Assembly: GCA_029257045.1 (NCBI GenBank)
Contig: JARIDB010000076.1
Span: forward strand, 1-64,000
Length of the DNA stretch: 64,000 bases
From: Clostridium sp.
GTDB lineage: Bacteria > Bacillota > Clostridia > Clostridiales > Clostridiaceae
Direction of reading: 5' to 3'
The notes under the pieces were generated by a model, which did not search any database, was not told the DNA's origin, and saw only the letters and a program-made list of their open reading frames with translations. This document shows positions 16,078-25,320 of the stretch, in pieces; the stretch's first letter is position 1, and each line of letters begins with the position of its first letter. Both the position numbers and the translations under genes were made by a program.

Positions 16078-16893
16078 ATGAAATATATAGCTATGATAGA
16101 ATCTTGTTACCCTTCACTAAGTAAATCTGAAAGAAAAGTGGCAGATTATATACTAACTGAAAGAGGAAACATAATATATGAAACTTTATTAGAAATATCT
16201 AAAAAGATAAATGTTGGAGAAGCCACTATACTTAGATTTGTAAAAAAGGTTGGATTTAGTGGATTTCAAGATTTGAAACTTCAAATTGCCAAAGATGATG
16301 AGCCTGTTAATGAAAGTTACCATGAAAATTATATAGATTCAATTGCTAGTAATATGACTAATACCATAATAAATACAAAAAAGGTTTTGGATGTAGAACA
16401 ATTAAATATAGGAATAGATCTAATTGAAAAATCTAATAAGCTATTTTTCTATGGGGTGGGAGCTTCAGGACTTGCAGCAAATGAAGCACAAAGTAGATTT
16501 GTTAGAATGGGTAAAACAGGCATAGCAATTACAGATAATCATTTTCAAATGATGTATTCATATCTTTGTGGTGAAGGAGATGTGATAATTGCGTTAAGTT
16601 TATCTGGATATACTAAGGATATAATTGATTCCTTAAAGATAGCTAAAAAGCAAAATGCTAAAATTATATCAATAACAAACTATGCTTTATCTCCAGTTGC
16701 ACAACTAGCTGATTGTTTATTATTAACAGCTGGTAAGGAGAATTTATTAGATGGAGGTTCTTTAATTAGTAAGATATCACAACTTTATATTATTGACTTA
16801 TTGTGTACTGGATATGCTTTATTAAATAAGGAATATGTATTAAATTTAAAAGGAAAAACAGCAGAGTTATTAATAGATAAATCAGTAACATAA
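16078..16893 (+). CDS. RpiR family regulator, probable sialic-acid repressor (NanR-like)
   Basis: 271 residues. The N-terminal HTH_6 domain (about 1-77: LSKSERKVADYIL, GEATILRFVKKVGFSGFQDLKLQ) is followed by a SIS sugar-phosphate isomerase domain (about 120-250: LFFYGVGASGLAANEAQSRFVRMG, VIIALSLSGYTKDIIDS, AKIISITNY). RpiR regulators sense phosphosugars; in firmicute nan loci the ligand is GlcNAc-6-P or ManNAc-6-P. Position beside YhcH and the sialic-acid operon makes control of that operon likely. GGAGGT precedes the ATG. A strong terminator follows. The name NanR is an inference from context, so I leave the symbol empty. Confidence 0.85.
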   Translation: MKYIAMIESCYPSLSKSERKVADYILTERGNIIYETLLEISKKINVGEATILRFVKKVGFSGFQDLKLQIAKDDEPVNESYHENYIDSIASNMTNTIINTKKVLDVEQLNIGIDLIEKSNKLFFYGVGASGLAANEAQSRFVRMGKTGIAITDNHFQMMYSYLCGEGDVIIALSLSGYTKDIIDSLKIAKKQNAKIISITNYALSPVAQLADCLLLTAGKENLLDGGSLISKISQLYIIDLLCTGYALLNKEYVLNLKGKTAELLIDKSVT

Positions 16894-16894
16894 T

Positions 16895-16936
16895 AAAAGC
16901 ATATTTTAAATCTCTAAGATTTAAAATATGCTTTTT
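16895..16936. terminator. Terminator after the RpiR gene
   Basis: A stem of about 19 bp (AAAAGCATATTTTAAATCT and its complement) with a 3-nt loop and T-run, placed between the convergent RpiR and YhcH genes. Confidence 0.9.
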
Positions 16937-16967
16937 ACTATTAAAGTGATAATTAATTTTTAAATGT

Positions 16968-17417
16968 TTAAACTAAAACCTTACAAACTACTTTCTCTAC
17001 AAGTTCATTATTAAGTGGCATTTTAGGCATATGTATATCTTCAGGAAAAGTTATTATAAAATCTCCAACACTTGCTTTAATAGATGCTTTTATGGGTCCC
17101 TCAAACTTTATAAAATCATTTTCTAAATCATATTTTGATGCTTCAGATAAATCAGATATATCATTATATCCAAACATTTCTGAACCTTTTAATACTATAT
17201 GAATATCTATATATTTTCTATGACCTTCAAAGAAACAATCATTTTTATCTTGGCAAATATAATTAAATTTATTTATAAAAACATTTTTTCCATCAATATA
17301 ATTATTACCATCTTTTAATGTATTTAAATTATTTTCTAATATATAAGTTATAGCCTTGTCTAAATTTGAATTCAATCCTTTATAAAAATATAAATCTTTT
17401 AATTTTCCAACTATCAT
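16968..17417 (-). CDS. yhcH: YhcH/YjgK/YiaL (DUF386) family protein, probable sialic-acid anomerase
   Basis: 149 residues from the ATG at 17417 (GAGGATG upstream); the open frame extends further 5' but with no ribosome binding site. DUF386 cupin-like features: MIVGKLKDL start, a central HRKYIDIHIVLKGSE with two His, GDFIITFPEDIHMPKMP carrying further metal-ligand residues. E. coli YhcH (NanQ) speeds the anomerisation of N-acetylneuraminate released or imported in the wrong form for NanA. Here it is divergent from the sialic-acid operon and shares its control region, which fits that job. A function on another sugar acid cannot be excluded. Confidence 0.85.
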   Translation of the reverse strand: MIVGKLKDLYFYKGLNSNLDKAITYILENNLNTLKDGNNYIDGKNVFINKFNYICQDKNDCFFEGHRKYIDIHIVLKGSEMFGYNDISDLSEASKYDLENDFIKFEGPIKASIKASVGDFIITFPEDIHMPKMPLNNELVEKVVCKVLV

Positions 17418-17453
17418 AAATGCATCCTCATTTCTTAAATTTGCTACTTTTAT

Positions 17454-17483
17454 ATTATACACCTGATTGTAATAAAAAGTTAA
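17454..17483 (-). promoter_or_regulatory. Candidate promoter of yhcH
   Basis: On the minus strand TTAACT (17483-17478), an 18-nt spacer and TATAAT (17459-17454) stand about 37 nt before the start codon. The -35 is weak, so this is tentative. Confidence 0.45.
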
Positions 17484-17599
17484 AAATAGAACAAAGTTGT
17501 TAAATTTATAAAACATGAAAAATTTTTTAGAATATTTTAATGAAATGATAAAATTACCCATAACTTTTAATAAAAAACATAAATTATATATTTTAGTTA

Positions 17600-17636
17600 A
17601 AATAACGTTTACAATAAAAAAAGTGGGTGATATAAT
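17600..17636 (+). promoter_or_regulatory. Promoter of the sialic-acid operon with overlapping cre-like site
   Basis: TTTACA (17608-17613), 17 nt, TATAAT (17631-17636) form a near-consensus sigma-A promoter. The 14-mer AAATAACGTTTACA (17600-17613) matches the CcpA cre consensus TGWAARCGYTWNCA at 11 positions, with the whole 3' half and centre intact, and covers the -35. Catabolite repression by CcpA is the inference. I did not find one clear RpiR operator; an A/T palindrome around 17516-17530 is the best but weak candidate. Confidence 0.6.
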
Positions 17637-17729
17637 TAATACACAAATGAAATTTAACTCCAAAAAAATATAAAAAAGTGGTGTAAAAATTTTATTTGCA
17701 AATTATTATGGGTAAATGGAGGAAGAGAA

Positions 17730-19364
17730 ATGAAAAAGGTTATTAGCTGTGTTATTGCCGCTGTTATGACGTTATCATTAGTTGCTTGTGGTAAAAACAA
17801 CTCAGGAGCTTCTAATGAAAGTAATGAAAAAATAATGTATTCAAATGGTGGCCCAATAGAATTTTTTGAAACACCATGGTTAAATCCAGGATCATACACA
17901 TATTCAAAGGTATTATACGATCATTTAATTGAAGCTGATTCAAGTTTAAATCCAGTAAAGGGTGAACTTGCAAAAGAGTACAAGCTAAGCGAAGATGGGA
18001 AAAAGTTAACATTTGAATTAAGAAATGATATTTACTGGCATGATGGAGAGAAAATAACTACAAAGGATGTAAAGTGGAATATAGAATATTCTATGAAAAC
18101 TGCAGTTATAAATGCTGTATTTATAAATACGTTTAAGGCTATAGAAGGAAGTGAAGCTTACTTAAATGGAAGCGCAGATGGACTTTCGGGGTTGAAAATT
18201 GATGGAAATACTATAAATATTACTTTTGATAAAGTAGCACCAGATGCATTATTAACATTTACTCAATTTGCTATATTACCAGAAAAGTATTTCGAAGGTG
18301 TTGATCCACTTAAGTTCCAACAAGCGGAATATTTCCAAAACCCAATTGGATCTGGTCCTTTTAAAGTAAAAGAGGTTAAGTTTAATGACTATACAATATT
18401 AGAAGCATTTGATAAATATTATAATGGAGTTGCAGATTATAATATACACTTAACGCCTAGCCCCGGTGATAGTGATACCAATTTAGTAAATAACGTTAAA
18501 TCAGGTTTACTAGATTATGGTTATACAAAAAGTGTTGCAGATGTTAAAGCTCTAAAAGATGATGAAACTATAAAATTAAATCAAGTAGATGTAAGATATA
18601 CTCGTTTATTTTATGCTAATAAATTTAATAAAGCTGACGGAAGTAAGTCTCCATTAGCAGATGAAAGAATTAGGCAAGCTATTAGATATGCAGTAGATAT
18701 GAAAACGATTGGAGAAAACTTATTTGATGGAACTGTAATACCTGCTAATAGTTTAACTCCGAATGGAGCAGATAAAATAGAAGGATTAAATGATTATAGT
18801 TTTAATCCAGAAAAATCAAAACAATTACTAGCAGACGCAAATTGGAATTCAGAATATACTTTAGATGTAGTATATTACTATACTGATCAATTAACCGTAG
18901 ATCTTATGACATCAGTTCAAGCTTACTTAAAAGAAGTTGGAATAAGGATGAACTTTAGATTAGTGGAAGGTGATTTAGCAACTATTCTTTGGAAAGCACC
19001 TCAAGATCAAGTAAATGGACCAAGTGTAGTTGATTGGGATTTAGCTTATGCAGCTGTATCAGCACTTTCAATGCATGAATATTATGATAGATATAGAACA
19101 GGATCACCGTCTAATTCACATACTCCAGCAGATGAAACTTTAAATTCTTTATTAGATGCTACAAATTCATCTATGGATACTGAAGTTCAAAAGAAAGCGT
19201 TCTTTGAATTACAAAAATATGAAAATGAAAAATTATTTTCAATACCATTATATTATCAACCAGTATATGTAATAGAGAGCAATAAAATAGAAACTGGAAT
19301 TAAAAAATTTGGTAACCCTCAATTTAATTATGACTGGAATGTTCAAAAGTGGGAGATAAAATAA
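17730..19364 (+). CDS. Solute-binding lipoprotein, family 5 (sialic-acid/peptide-type ABC importer)
   Basis: 544 residues. A lipoprotein signal ends at Cys20 (LSLVACG). The mature part is a family 5 (DppA/OppA) binding protein: KVLYDHLIEADSSLNPVKGELAKEYKLS, LRNDIYWHDGEKITTKDVKWNIEYSM, QNPIGSGPFKV, RQAIRYAVDMKTI. First gene of the operon that encodes both permeases, both ATPases, nanA, nanE and nanK. The SatABCD sialic-acid transporter of Haemophilus ducreyi belongs to this transporter class, so uptake of sialic acid or a sialo-derivative is the best inference. A peptide transporter by coincidence of position is the alternative. A hairpin follows the gene, as is common where the binding protein is needed in excess. 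Confidence 0.88.
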   Translation: MKKVISCVIAAVMTLSLVACGKNNSGASNESNEKIMYSNGGPIEFFETPWLNPGSYTYSKVLYDHLIEADSSLNPVKGELAKEYKLSEDGKKLTFELRNDIYWHDGEKITTKDVKWNIEYSMKTAVINAVFINTFKAIEGSEAYLNGSADGLSGLKIDGNTINITFDKVAPDALLTFTQFAILPEKYFEGVDPLKFQQAEYFQNPIGSGPFKVKEVKFNDYTILEAFDKYYNGVADYNIHLTPSPGDSDTNLVNNVKSGLLDYGYTKSVADVKALKDDETIKLNQVDVRYTRLFYANKFNKADGSKSPLADERIRQAIRYAVDMKTIGENLFDGTVIPANSLTPNGADKIEGLNDYSFNPEKSKQLLADANWNSEYTLDVVYYYTDQLTVDLMTSVQAYLKEVGIRMNFRLVEGDLATILWKAPQDQVNGPSVVDWDLAYAAVSALSMHEYYDRYRTGSPSNSHTPADETLNSLLDATNSSMDTEVQKKAFFELQKYENEKLFSIPLYYQPVYVIESNKIETGIKKFGNPQFNYDWNVQKWEIK

Positions 19365-19381
19365 TATAATTAAAAATTAAG

Positions 19382-19413
19382 ATTAGGGATTGCTTGCTGC
19401 AGTCCCTAATTTT
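19382..19413 (+). terminator. Intra-operon hairpin after the binding-protein gene
   Basis: The 12-bp stem ATTAGGGATTGC with GCAGTCCCTAAT has one G-U pair and loop TTGCT, then TTT. It lies between the binding protein and first permease genes and ends 18 nt before the next start. Partial termination or 3'-end protection of the upstream message would lift binding-protein levels over permease levels. Confidence 0.8.
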
Positions 19414-19431
19414 AAATTAAGGAGGACAGCT

Positions 19432-20391
19432 ATGGTAAAGTTTGTATTTAAGAAAATACTAGGATTAATTCCTATGCTTTTGGTGATAACATTCATTATT
19501 TATTTAGGATTAGAGCTTACACCAGGAGATGCAGTATCACATATGATAAGTCCTGAATTATTAGCTAATATTGATCCGACAAAACTTGATGAAATACGTC
19601 AAGCTTATGGACTAAATGATCCCTTTATGATTCGTTATTTTAGATGGCTTGGTGAAATATTAAGGGGGAACTTTGGATACAGTGTATCAAGTGGTGTTCC
19701 AATTATTAAGATTATTAAAGAATTATTACCAGCTACATTAGAATTAGCTTTAGCTGCATTAATAATATCAACTGTACTTGGAAGTCTTTTAGGATTATTT
19801 AGTGCTATACGTAGAGGAACTATATCAGAAAACATTTTAACAGTTGCTGGTATGATAGGGGTTTCAATACCACAATTTTTCTTTGGTATGGTTTGTATAT
19901 TGATTTTTTCGCTAAATCTAGGCTGGTTTCCTGTAGGGGGGCGTATGATGCCTGGTAAGATTGATTTTATAGATAGATATGAATATTTAATATTGCCTGC
20001 CCTTGTTTTAGGTATTTCTCTTACAGCTGGAGTAATGAGATATTCACGTTCAAGTATGTTAGATACTATGAATAAAGAATATATAAGAACAGCTAGGAGT
20101 AAGGGATTACCAGAATGGAGAGTTAATTTAATACATGGATTTAGAGTTGCATTAACACCAGTTGTTGTATTAATAGGATTTAGGCTTCCAAGTTTAATTG
20201 GAGGAGCTGTAGTTATAGAAAGCGTATTTAGATGGCCAGGAATAGGAAGTGCCTTTGCAACTGCGGTACGCTCTCAAAATTATCCATTAGTTATGATGAT
20301 AGCATTACTTACAGTAACTGCAGTACTTGTTTCAAGTTTCTTAGTTGATATAGCAACAGCGTTACTTGATCCACGTATTAAGTTAGATTAG
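19432..20391 (+). CDS. ABC transporter permease (DppB/OppB class), sialic-acid operon
   Basis: 319 residues from the ATG at 19432, preceded by AAGGAGGAC; an in-frame upstream ATG would place coding sequence inside the hairpin and is rejected. Six hydrophobic segments, the first at about 10-30. Family hallmarks: ELTPGDAV after TM1, RYFRWLGEILRGNFGYS, the EAA loop EYIRTARSKGLPEWRVNLIHGFR, and C-terminal ATALLDPRIKLD. Forms the membrane channel with the DppC-class protein encoded 9 nt downstream. Specificity is taken from operon context. Confidence 0.9.
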   Translation: MVKFVFKKILGLIPMLLVITFIIYLGLELTPGDAVSHMISPELLANIDPTKLDEIRQAYGLNDPFMIRYFRWLGEILRGNFGYSVSSGVPIIKIIKELLPATLELALAALIISTVLGSLLGLFSAIRRGTISENILTVAGMIGVSIPQFFFGMVCILIFSLNLGWFPVGGRMMPGKIDFIDRYEYLILPALVLGISLTAGVMRYSRSSMLDTMNKEYIRTARSKGLPEWRVNLIHGFRVALTPVVVLIGFRLPSLIGGAVVIESVFRWPGIGSAFATAVRSQNYPLVMMIALLTVTAVLVSSFLVDIATALLDPRIKLD

Positions 20392-20400
20392 GAGGATATT

Positions 20401-21330
20401 ATGGTAGAGGCAAGAAGTAAAAGAAGCAGATTTGATAGGAAATTAGATAAGATTCTAGAGCAAGAAGAAGCAGGTTTATTAGGAAAAAGAAAAGTTAACC
20501 GTACTTTAAGAAAGCTTCTAAATAATAAGTTAGCTATTATTGGATTGTTTATATTTTCAATAATATTATTATCATCAATACTAGCTCCATTATTAACTAA
20601 ATATGATCCACTAGCAGTTGATATGACAAATGTTTTAAAATCGCCTTCAGGAGATCACTTATTTGGAACAGATAAGGTTGGAAGAGATGTTTTTTCAAGA
20701 GTTATTTATGGTGGAAGAATTTCTATTTTAATTGGTCTTGGAAGTGCTATGGGTTGTGCATTAATAGGAGTTTTACTTGGATGCTATGGAGGATATAAAG
20801 GTGGATTGTTTGATAAGACAGTTTTACGTATATCAGAAATATTTATGTCATTCCCTCAACTTGTTTTAGTTTTAATGTTAGTTGCAATACTTGGACAAAG
20901 TTTAACTAACCTTATAATAATATTTATATTAACTGGCTGGGGAAGTGTTTATCGTATGGCCCGTGCTCAAATTTTATCTATTAGGGAAGAAGAATATGTC
21001 CAATCCTTAAAATCATTTGGATTAAATAATTTTATAATTTGTTATAAACACATGCTTCCAAATGCTATAGGACCAATAGTCGTAAATATAACTCTAAGTA
21101 CAGCAATGTTTATATTAGAAGAAGCTTCTTTAAGTTTCTTAGGCCTTGGAGTTCCGCTTGAAATTGCAACTTGGGGAAATATACTAAATGCAGCGCAGGA
21201 TATGTTCACATTACAAAATAATTGGTGGTTATGGCTACCTGTTGGTATAGTGATATCTTTATTTATTATGAGTATTAACTTTATTGGAGATGGATTACGT
21301 GATACTACAGACCCAACACAACAAGGATAG
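20401..21330 (+). CDS. ABC transporter permease (DppC/OppC class), sialic-acid operon
   Basis: 309 residues. A charged N-terminal tail of about 45 residues precedes the first membrane helix (LAIIGLFIFSIILLSSILAP), followed by DPLAVDMTNVLKSPSG and HLFGTDKVGRDVFSRVIYGGR, the typical DppC signature. The EAA loop is EEYVQSLKSFGLNNFIICYK. It ends DGLRDTTDPTQQG, as usual. Second half of the importer channel. The gene sits 9 nt after the DppB-class permease and 11 nt before the first ATPase, with a GGAGG site overlapping the previous stop region, so translational coupling is likely. Confidence 0.92.
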   Translation: MVEARSKRSRFDRKLDKILEQEEAGLLGKRKVNRTLRKLLNNKLAIIGLFIFSIILLSSILAPLLTKYDPLAVDMTNVLKSPSGDHLFGTDKVGRDVFSRVIYGGRISILIGLGSAMGCALIGVLLGCYGGYKGGLFDKTVLRISEIFMSFPQLVLVLMLVAILGQSLTNLIIIFILTGWGSVYRMARAQILSIREEEYVQSLKSFGLNNFIICYKHMLPNAIGPIVVNITLSTAMFILEEASLSFLGLGVPLEIATWGNILNAAQDMFTLQNNWWLWLPVGIVISLFIMSINFIGDGLRDTTDPTQQG

Positions 21331-21341
21331 GAGGAATGAAG

Positions 21342-22379
21342 ATGAATGATAATACTATAATTACAGTTAATAATTTAAAAACTTATTTTTATACAAATCA
21401 AAGATGCAATAAAGCTATAAATGGAGTTTCATTCAAAATAAAAAAAGGAAAAACTCTTTGTATAGTTGGAGAATCTGGTTGTGGTAAAAGTGTTACAGCA
21501 TCATCAATTATGCAATTGCTACCTAAACTTTCAAGAATAGAAGAGGGAGAAATAATTTATCATAAAGATGATAGTGATATAAGAATAGATAAATTAAAGA
21601 GAAATGGCAAAGAAATGCGTGGCTTAAGGGGAAAAGATATAGCTATGATATTCCAAGATCCAATGACAGCATTAAATCCAGTTTACACAATTGGATATCA
21701 AATTAGTGAAAATATTTTATGCCATGAAAATGTAAGTAAAAAAGAAGCTAAAGAAAGAACTTTAAATTTACTTAAAGATATGGGAATACCTTATCCAGAA
21801 CAAAGAATAAATGAATATCCACATCAATTTTCGGGAGGTATGAGACAGAGGGCGATGATTGCAATGGCAATGAGTTGTCAGCCAAAGGTTTTAATAGCAG
21901 ATGAACCTACAACAGCTCTTGATGTTACAATTCAAGCTCAAATATTTGAACTTATGGATAAGCTTAAAAAAGAAAATGATACTGCAATACTTCTTATTAC
22001 TCATGATATGGGAGTTGTTAGTGAACTTGCAGATGATGTTGCAGTTATGTATATGGGAAATATTATAGAAAGTGGTACTGTTGAAGAGATATTAAGAAAG
22101 CCTGCACATCCTTATACAGAAGCTTTATTAAAGTCAATTCCTATATTAGGAAAAGGAAAAGAACAGGAATTAAATCCTATTAAAGGTTCAACTCCTGATC
22201 CTTATGATAGGCCAGTAGGATGTCAATTTGCTCCAAGATGTAATTATTATTGCAAAGAATGCGATATTATGCCGGTAGAAGAGATTATAGAAAATAGTCA
22301 TATGGTTCGTTGTTTTAAACATGAAGAGGTTATTAAAAACAGTTTTAAGGAGAAGGAGTTGGTTTTAAGTGTCAAATAA
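21342..22379 (+). CDS. ABC transporter ATPase (DppD/OppD class), sialic-acid operon
   Basis: 345 residues from the ATG at 21342, which AGGAGG precedes by 7 nt; an ATG 6 nt upstream is too close to that site. Walker A GESGCGKSV (about 39-47), Q-loop IFQDPMTALNP, signature FSGGMRQRAMIA, Walker B VLIADEPTTALD, and switch His in LLITHDMG. The C-terminal oligopeptide-transporter extension has the cysteine cluster CQFAPRCNYYCKEC, as in other OppD/DppD proteins where it may hold an Fe-S cluster. Its 3' end overlaps the next ATPase gene by 11 nt. Confidence 0.93.
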   Translation: MNDNTIITVNNLKTYFYTNQRCNKAINGVSFKIKKGKTLCIVGESGCGKSVTASSIMQLLPKLSRIEEGEIIYHKDDSDIRIDKLKRNGKEMRGLRGKDIAMIFQDPMTALNPVYTIGYQISENILCHENVSKKEAKERTLNLLKDMGIPYPEQRINEYPHQFSGGMRQRAMIAMAMSCQPKVLIADEPTTALDVTIQAQIFELMDKLKKENDTAILLITHDMGVVSELADDVAVMYMGNIIESGTVEEILRKPAHPYTEALLKSIPILGKGKEQELNPIKGSTPDPYDRPVGCQFAPRCNYYCKECDIMPVEEIIENSHMVRCFKHEEVIKNSFKEKELVLSVK

Positions 22380-23388
22380 AGAAGTCCTTTTAGAAATTAA
22401 AGGAGCAAAAACATATTTTCCAATAAAAGCTTCAATGTTTAAAAAACCTACTAAATTTGTAAAAGCCGTAAATGATATAGACTTAACTATTTATAGGGGA
22501 GAAACTCTTGGATTAGTTGGGGAATCTGGATGTGGCAAAACAACCCTTGGTAAATCAATACTTCAATTAGTTAAACCAACTGGCGGAGAAATGATTTATG
22601 ATTTTAAAGGAGATGTTGGTAAAAAGGATTTAAGAAAGCTAACTGAAAAAGAAATGGATTTAGCTCGTAAAAAAATGCAGATAGTATTTCAAGATCCCCA
22701 TTCATCTTTAAATCCTGCTTTTACTGTATATCAGTCTTTATCGGATCCTTTAAAGAAGTTTGGAGTTAAAGATAAAAATGATAGAAGAATGTTAATTGGA
22801 GATATATTAGAGGCAGTTAACATGAGAAGAGAATATATGGATAGATATCCTCACGAATTTTCTGGTGGTCAAAGACAAAGAATAGGTATAGCAAGAGCTC
22901 TTTGTATTAACCCAGAGTTAATAGTTTGTGATGAATCTGTATCAGCTTTAGATGTTTCAATTCAAGCTCAAGTATTAAACTTACTTAAAAAAATAAAAGA
23001 AGAAAGAAATTTAACTTATATATTTATAACTCATGATTTAAGTGTAGTTGAATATATTAGTGACAGAATAGCTGTAATGTATTTAGGTAGAATAGTTGAA
23101 CTTTCAGAAACATCTGAAATGTTTTCTAATAATTTACATCCTTATACAAAAGCTTTATTATCAGCTATCCCAATTGCAGATTTAGATAGAAAAAGAAAAC
23201 GTATAATTTTAGATGGGGATGTACCAAGTCCAGTTAATCCGCCAGAAGGATGCAATTTCCATCCACGTTGCAAAGAATGTATGGATATTTGTAAAAAAGA
23301 AAGACCTAAATTAAATAAATATATCATAGATGGAAAAGAGCACTATGTTGCTTGCCATTTAGCAGAAAAAGAATTAAAGGAGAGATAA
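22369..23388 (+). CDS. ABC transporter ATPase (DppF/OppF class), sialic-acid operon
   Basis: 339 residues, GTG start at 22369 inside the end of the preceding gene, with AAGGAG about 9 nt upstream. Walker A GESGCGKTT, Q-loop VFQDPHSSLNP, signature FSGGQRQRIGIA, Walker B with IVCDESVSALD (Glu followed by Ser rather than Pro, common in the DppF class), switch His in FITHDLS. The C-terminal domain carries CNFHPRCKECMDICKKERP. Heterodimer partner of the DppD-class ATPase in the same importer. Only 4 nt separate it from nanA. Confidence 0.93.
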   Translation: MSNKEVLLEIKGAKTYFPIKASMFKKPTKFVKAVNDIDLTIYRGETLGLVGESGCGKTTLGKSILQLVKPTGGEMIYDFKGDVGKKDLRKLTEKEMDLARKKMQIVFQDPHSSLNPAFTVYQSLSDPLKKFGVKDKNDRRMLIGDILEAVNMRREYMDRYPHEFSGGQRQRIGIARALCINPELIVCDESVSALDVSIQAQVLNLLKKIKEERNLTYIFITHDLSVVEYISDRIAVMYLGRIVELSETSEMFSNNLHPYTKALLSAIPIADLDRKRKRIILDGDVPSPVNPPEGCNFHPRCKECMDICKKERPKLNKYIIDGKEHYVACHLAEKELKER

Positions 23389-23392
23389 TATT

Positions 23393-24322
23393 ATGAGTAA
23401 ATTTGATATTAAAGATTTTAAGGGAGTAGTTCCTGCTGTATTAACAGCTTTTGACAAGAATGAGGAAATAAATGAAGTAGGAATGAGACAATTAGTTTCA
23501 TATCTAATAGGCAAAGGTGTAAATGGTTTATATTTAACTGGCTCAACTGGTGAAGGATTTACTATGAGCAATGAAGAAAGAAAAAGAGTTGTTGAAATTG
23601 TAATGGATGAGAATAAAGGTAGAGTTCCTGTTGTGGTTCATGTTGGAGCTATAGGAACAAAATTATCTATAGATTTAGCAAAACATGCTGAAGAAGTAGG
23701 GGCAGATGGAATATCAAGCGTACCACCTTTCTACTGGAAATTTAATGAAGATCAAATAGTTAAGTACTATACAGAAATTGCAGAGTCTTGTAATTTACCT
23801 ATGATAGTATATAACGTACCTTTAGTTGGACTTCTAGGAATGAATGCAATTAAAAGATTAGCAAAAGTTAAAAATGTAAAAGGTATTAAATATACTGCTT
23901 TATCTCATTATGAAATAACTCAAATAAAGGATGAAGTTGGAGAAGATTTCCTTGTATATTCAGGCGCAGATGAAATGGCTATGTCAGGACTTTTAGCAGG
24001 AGCTGATGGAATAATAGGTTCTTTCTATAATATAATGCCAGAGTTATTTATAAATATTAATAATGCTGTTAATAACAAAGATATGGATGAAGCTAAAAGA
24101 TTACAAAAGCAAGCTGTTGAAATAATAATGTATTCATTACAATTACCATCTTTCTATGCGGGAATGAAAGCAGTTCTTAGATGGAGAGGAATAGATGCAG
24201 GATATTGCCGTAGTCCATTCCAAAATCTAACAAAGAAAGAAGAATTAGATTTTAAAGAAGGATATAAAAAGTTGAAAGAAACTTACAATATTACAGGAAT
24301 AGATTTCTTAGATGAAATCTAA
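23393..24322 (+). CDS. nanA: N-acetylneuraminate lyase
   Basis: 309 residues of the DapA/NanA aldolase barrel family. GSTGEGF (about 46-52) is the carboxylate-binding motif, YNVP holds the catalytic Tyr, and GIKYTA carries the Schiff-base Lys near residue 165. The reaction splits N-acetylneuraminate into N-acetylmannosamine and pyruvate in the cytoplasm (EC 4.1.3.3). The family includes dihydrodipicolinate synthase and other 2-keto-acid aldolases, so sequence alone would be ambiguous; transporter genes before it and nanE and nanK after it make NanA by far the best call. It starts 5 bases after the upstream ATPase stop. Confidence 0.93.
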   Translation: MSKFDIKDFKGVVPAVLTAFDKNEEINEVGMRQLVSYLIGKGVNGLYLTGSTGEGFTMSNEERKRVVEIVMDENKGRVPVVVHVGAIGTKLSIDLAKHAEEVGADGISSVPPFYWKFNEDQIVKYYTEIAESCNLPMIVYNVPLVGLLGMNAIKRLAKVKNVKGIKYTALSHYEITQIKDEVGEDFLVYSGADEMAMSGLLAGADGIIGSFYNIMPELFININNAVNNKDMDEAKRLQKQAVEIIMYSLQLPSFYAGMKAVLRWRGIDAGYCRSPFQNLTKKEELDFKEGYKKLKETYNITGIDFLDEI

Positions 24323-24353
24323 ATTAAAGCTTATTTTCTAGAGGAGTGATAAA

Positions 24354-25319
24354 GTGCCTAGAATAGATATGCAATTAGAAGAACTTGAAAAATATAAAGG
24401 TACAAATCCTATACCAGAAGATTTTAATTCTTTTTGGGATGATAGAATGCAGGAAGTTAATAATCATAAATTAGAATATTATATAACTTCTAGTGAAATT
24501 AATGGGTTTATTATGTGCAGTTATTATGATTTATGGTTTAAGGGTATAAATGGTGAAAAAGTTTATGCTAAATATGTTAAACCTAAATTAGATTATGATA
24601 TACCCTTAGTTTTACAATTCCATGGATATCCAGGAGCAAGTAGAGGATGGTTTGAACAATCATCCTTTGCAGGAATTGGATGTGGAGTATTAGCTATGGA
24701 TTGTCCTGGACAAGGTGGAAATGGAAAAGATATTGGAGGATTTAATGGAACTACTGTTTCAGGTCACATTATTTTAGGATTAGATGGAGACCCCAAAGAT
24801 ATGTACTATGTAAGGTTATTTCAAAATGCTTCAATTTTATGTAGAATAGCTGAAAATTTAGAGGGGATAGATAAAAATAAAATATATTCAAATGGAGCAA
24901 GTCAAGGTGCTGGAATAGCTTTAGCCTGTTCTGCTTTAAATCCAATTATAAAAAGGTGTGCAGTATTATATCCATTTCTTTCAGACTATAAAAGAGTATA
25001 TGATATGGATTTAGATTTAGTAGCATATGAAGGGTTAAGATACTATTCTAAGTGGTTTAATACAATGGGAGAAAAAGATGATTATATATTTACAAAACTA
25101 GGATATATTGATGTTCATAATTTGGTTTATAAATTAAAAGCAGAAGTTTTATTTGGAACAGGTCTTATGGATAATATCTGTCCTCCTTCAACTCAATTTG
25201 CTGTGTATAATAATATAAACTCTAAAAAGAAGCATATTACTTTTCCAGATTATACTCATGAAGAAATAAGTATATTTGATGATATGCTAATAGATTTTTT
25301 CTTGAAAGAGGAGGAATAG
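24354..25319 (+). CDS. CE7 family acetyl esterase, probable sialate O-acetylesterase
   Basis: 321 residues, GTG start with GAGGAG about 7 nt upstream. An alpha/beta hydrolase of carbohydrate esterase family 7 (acetyl-xylan esterase/cephalosporin-C deacetylase). HGYPGASRGW (about 90-99) forms the oxyanion-hole loop. The nucleophile is Ser183 in GASQG, with Asp273 in GLMDN and His302 in YTHEE completing the triad. No signal peptide, so it acts in the cytoplasm on imported sugar. CE7 genes are known in streptococcal nan loci. Removing O-acetyl groups from imported sialic acid before NanA is the likely role; the substrate is inferred from context. The CE7 family usually reads RGQGG where this protein has CPGQGG. 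Confidence 0.85.
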   Translation: MPRIDMQLEELEKYKGTNPIPEDFNSFWDDRMQEVNNHKLEYYITSSEINGFIMCSYYDLWFKGINGEKVYAKYVKPKLDYDIPLVLQFHGYPGASRGWFEQSSFAGIGCGVLAMDCPGQGGNGKDIGGFNGTTVSGHIILGLDGDPKDMYYVRLFQNASILCRIAENLEGIDKNKIYSNGASQGAGIALACSALNPIIKRCAVLYPFLSDYKRVYDMDLDLVAYEGLRYYSKWFNTMGEKDDYIFTKLGYIDVHNLVYKLKAEVLFGTGLMDNICPPSTQFAVYNNINSKKKHITFPDYTHEEISIFDDMLIDFFLKEEE

Positions 25320-25320
25320 T

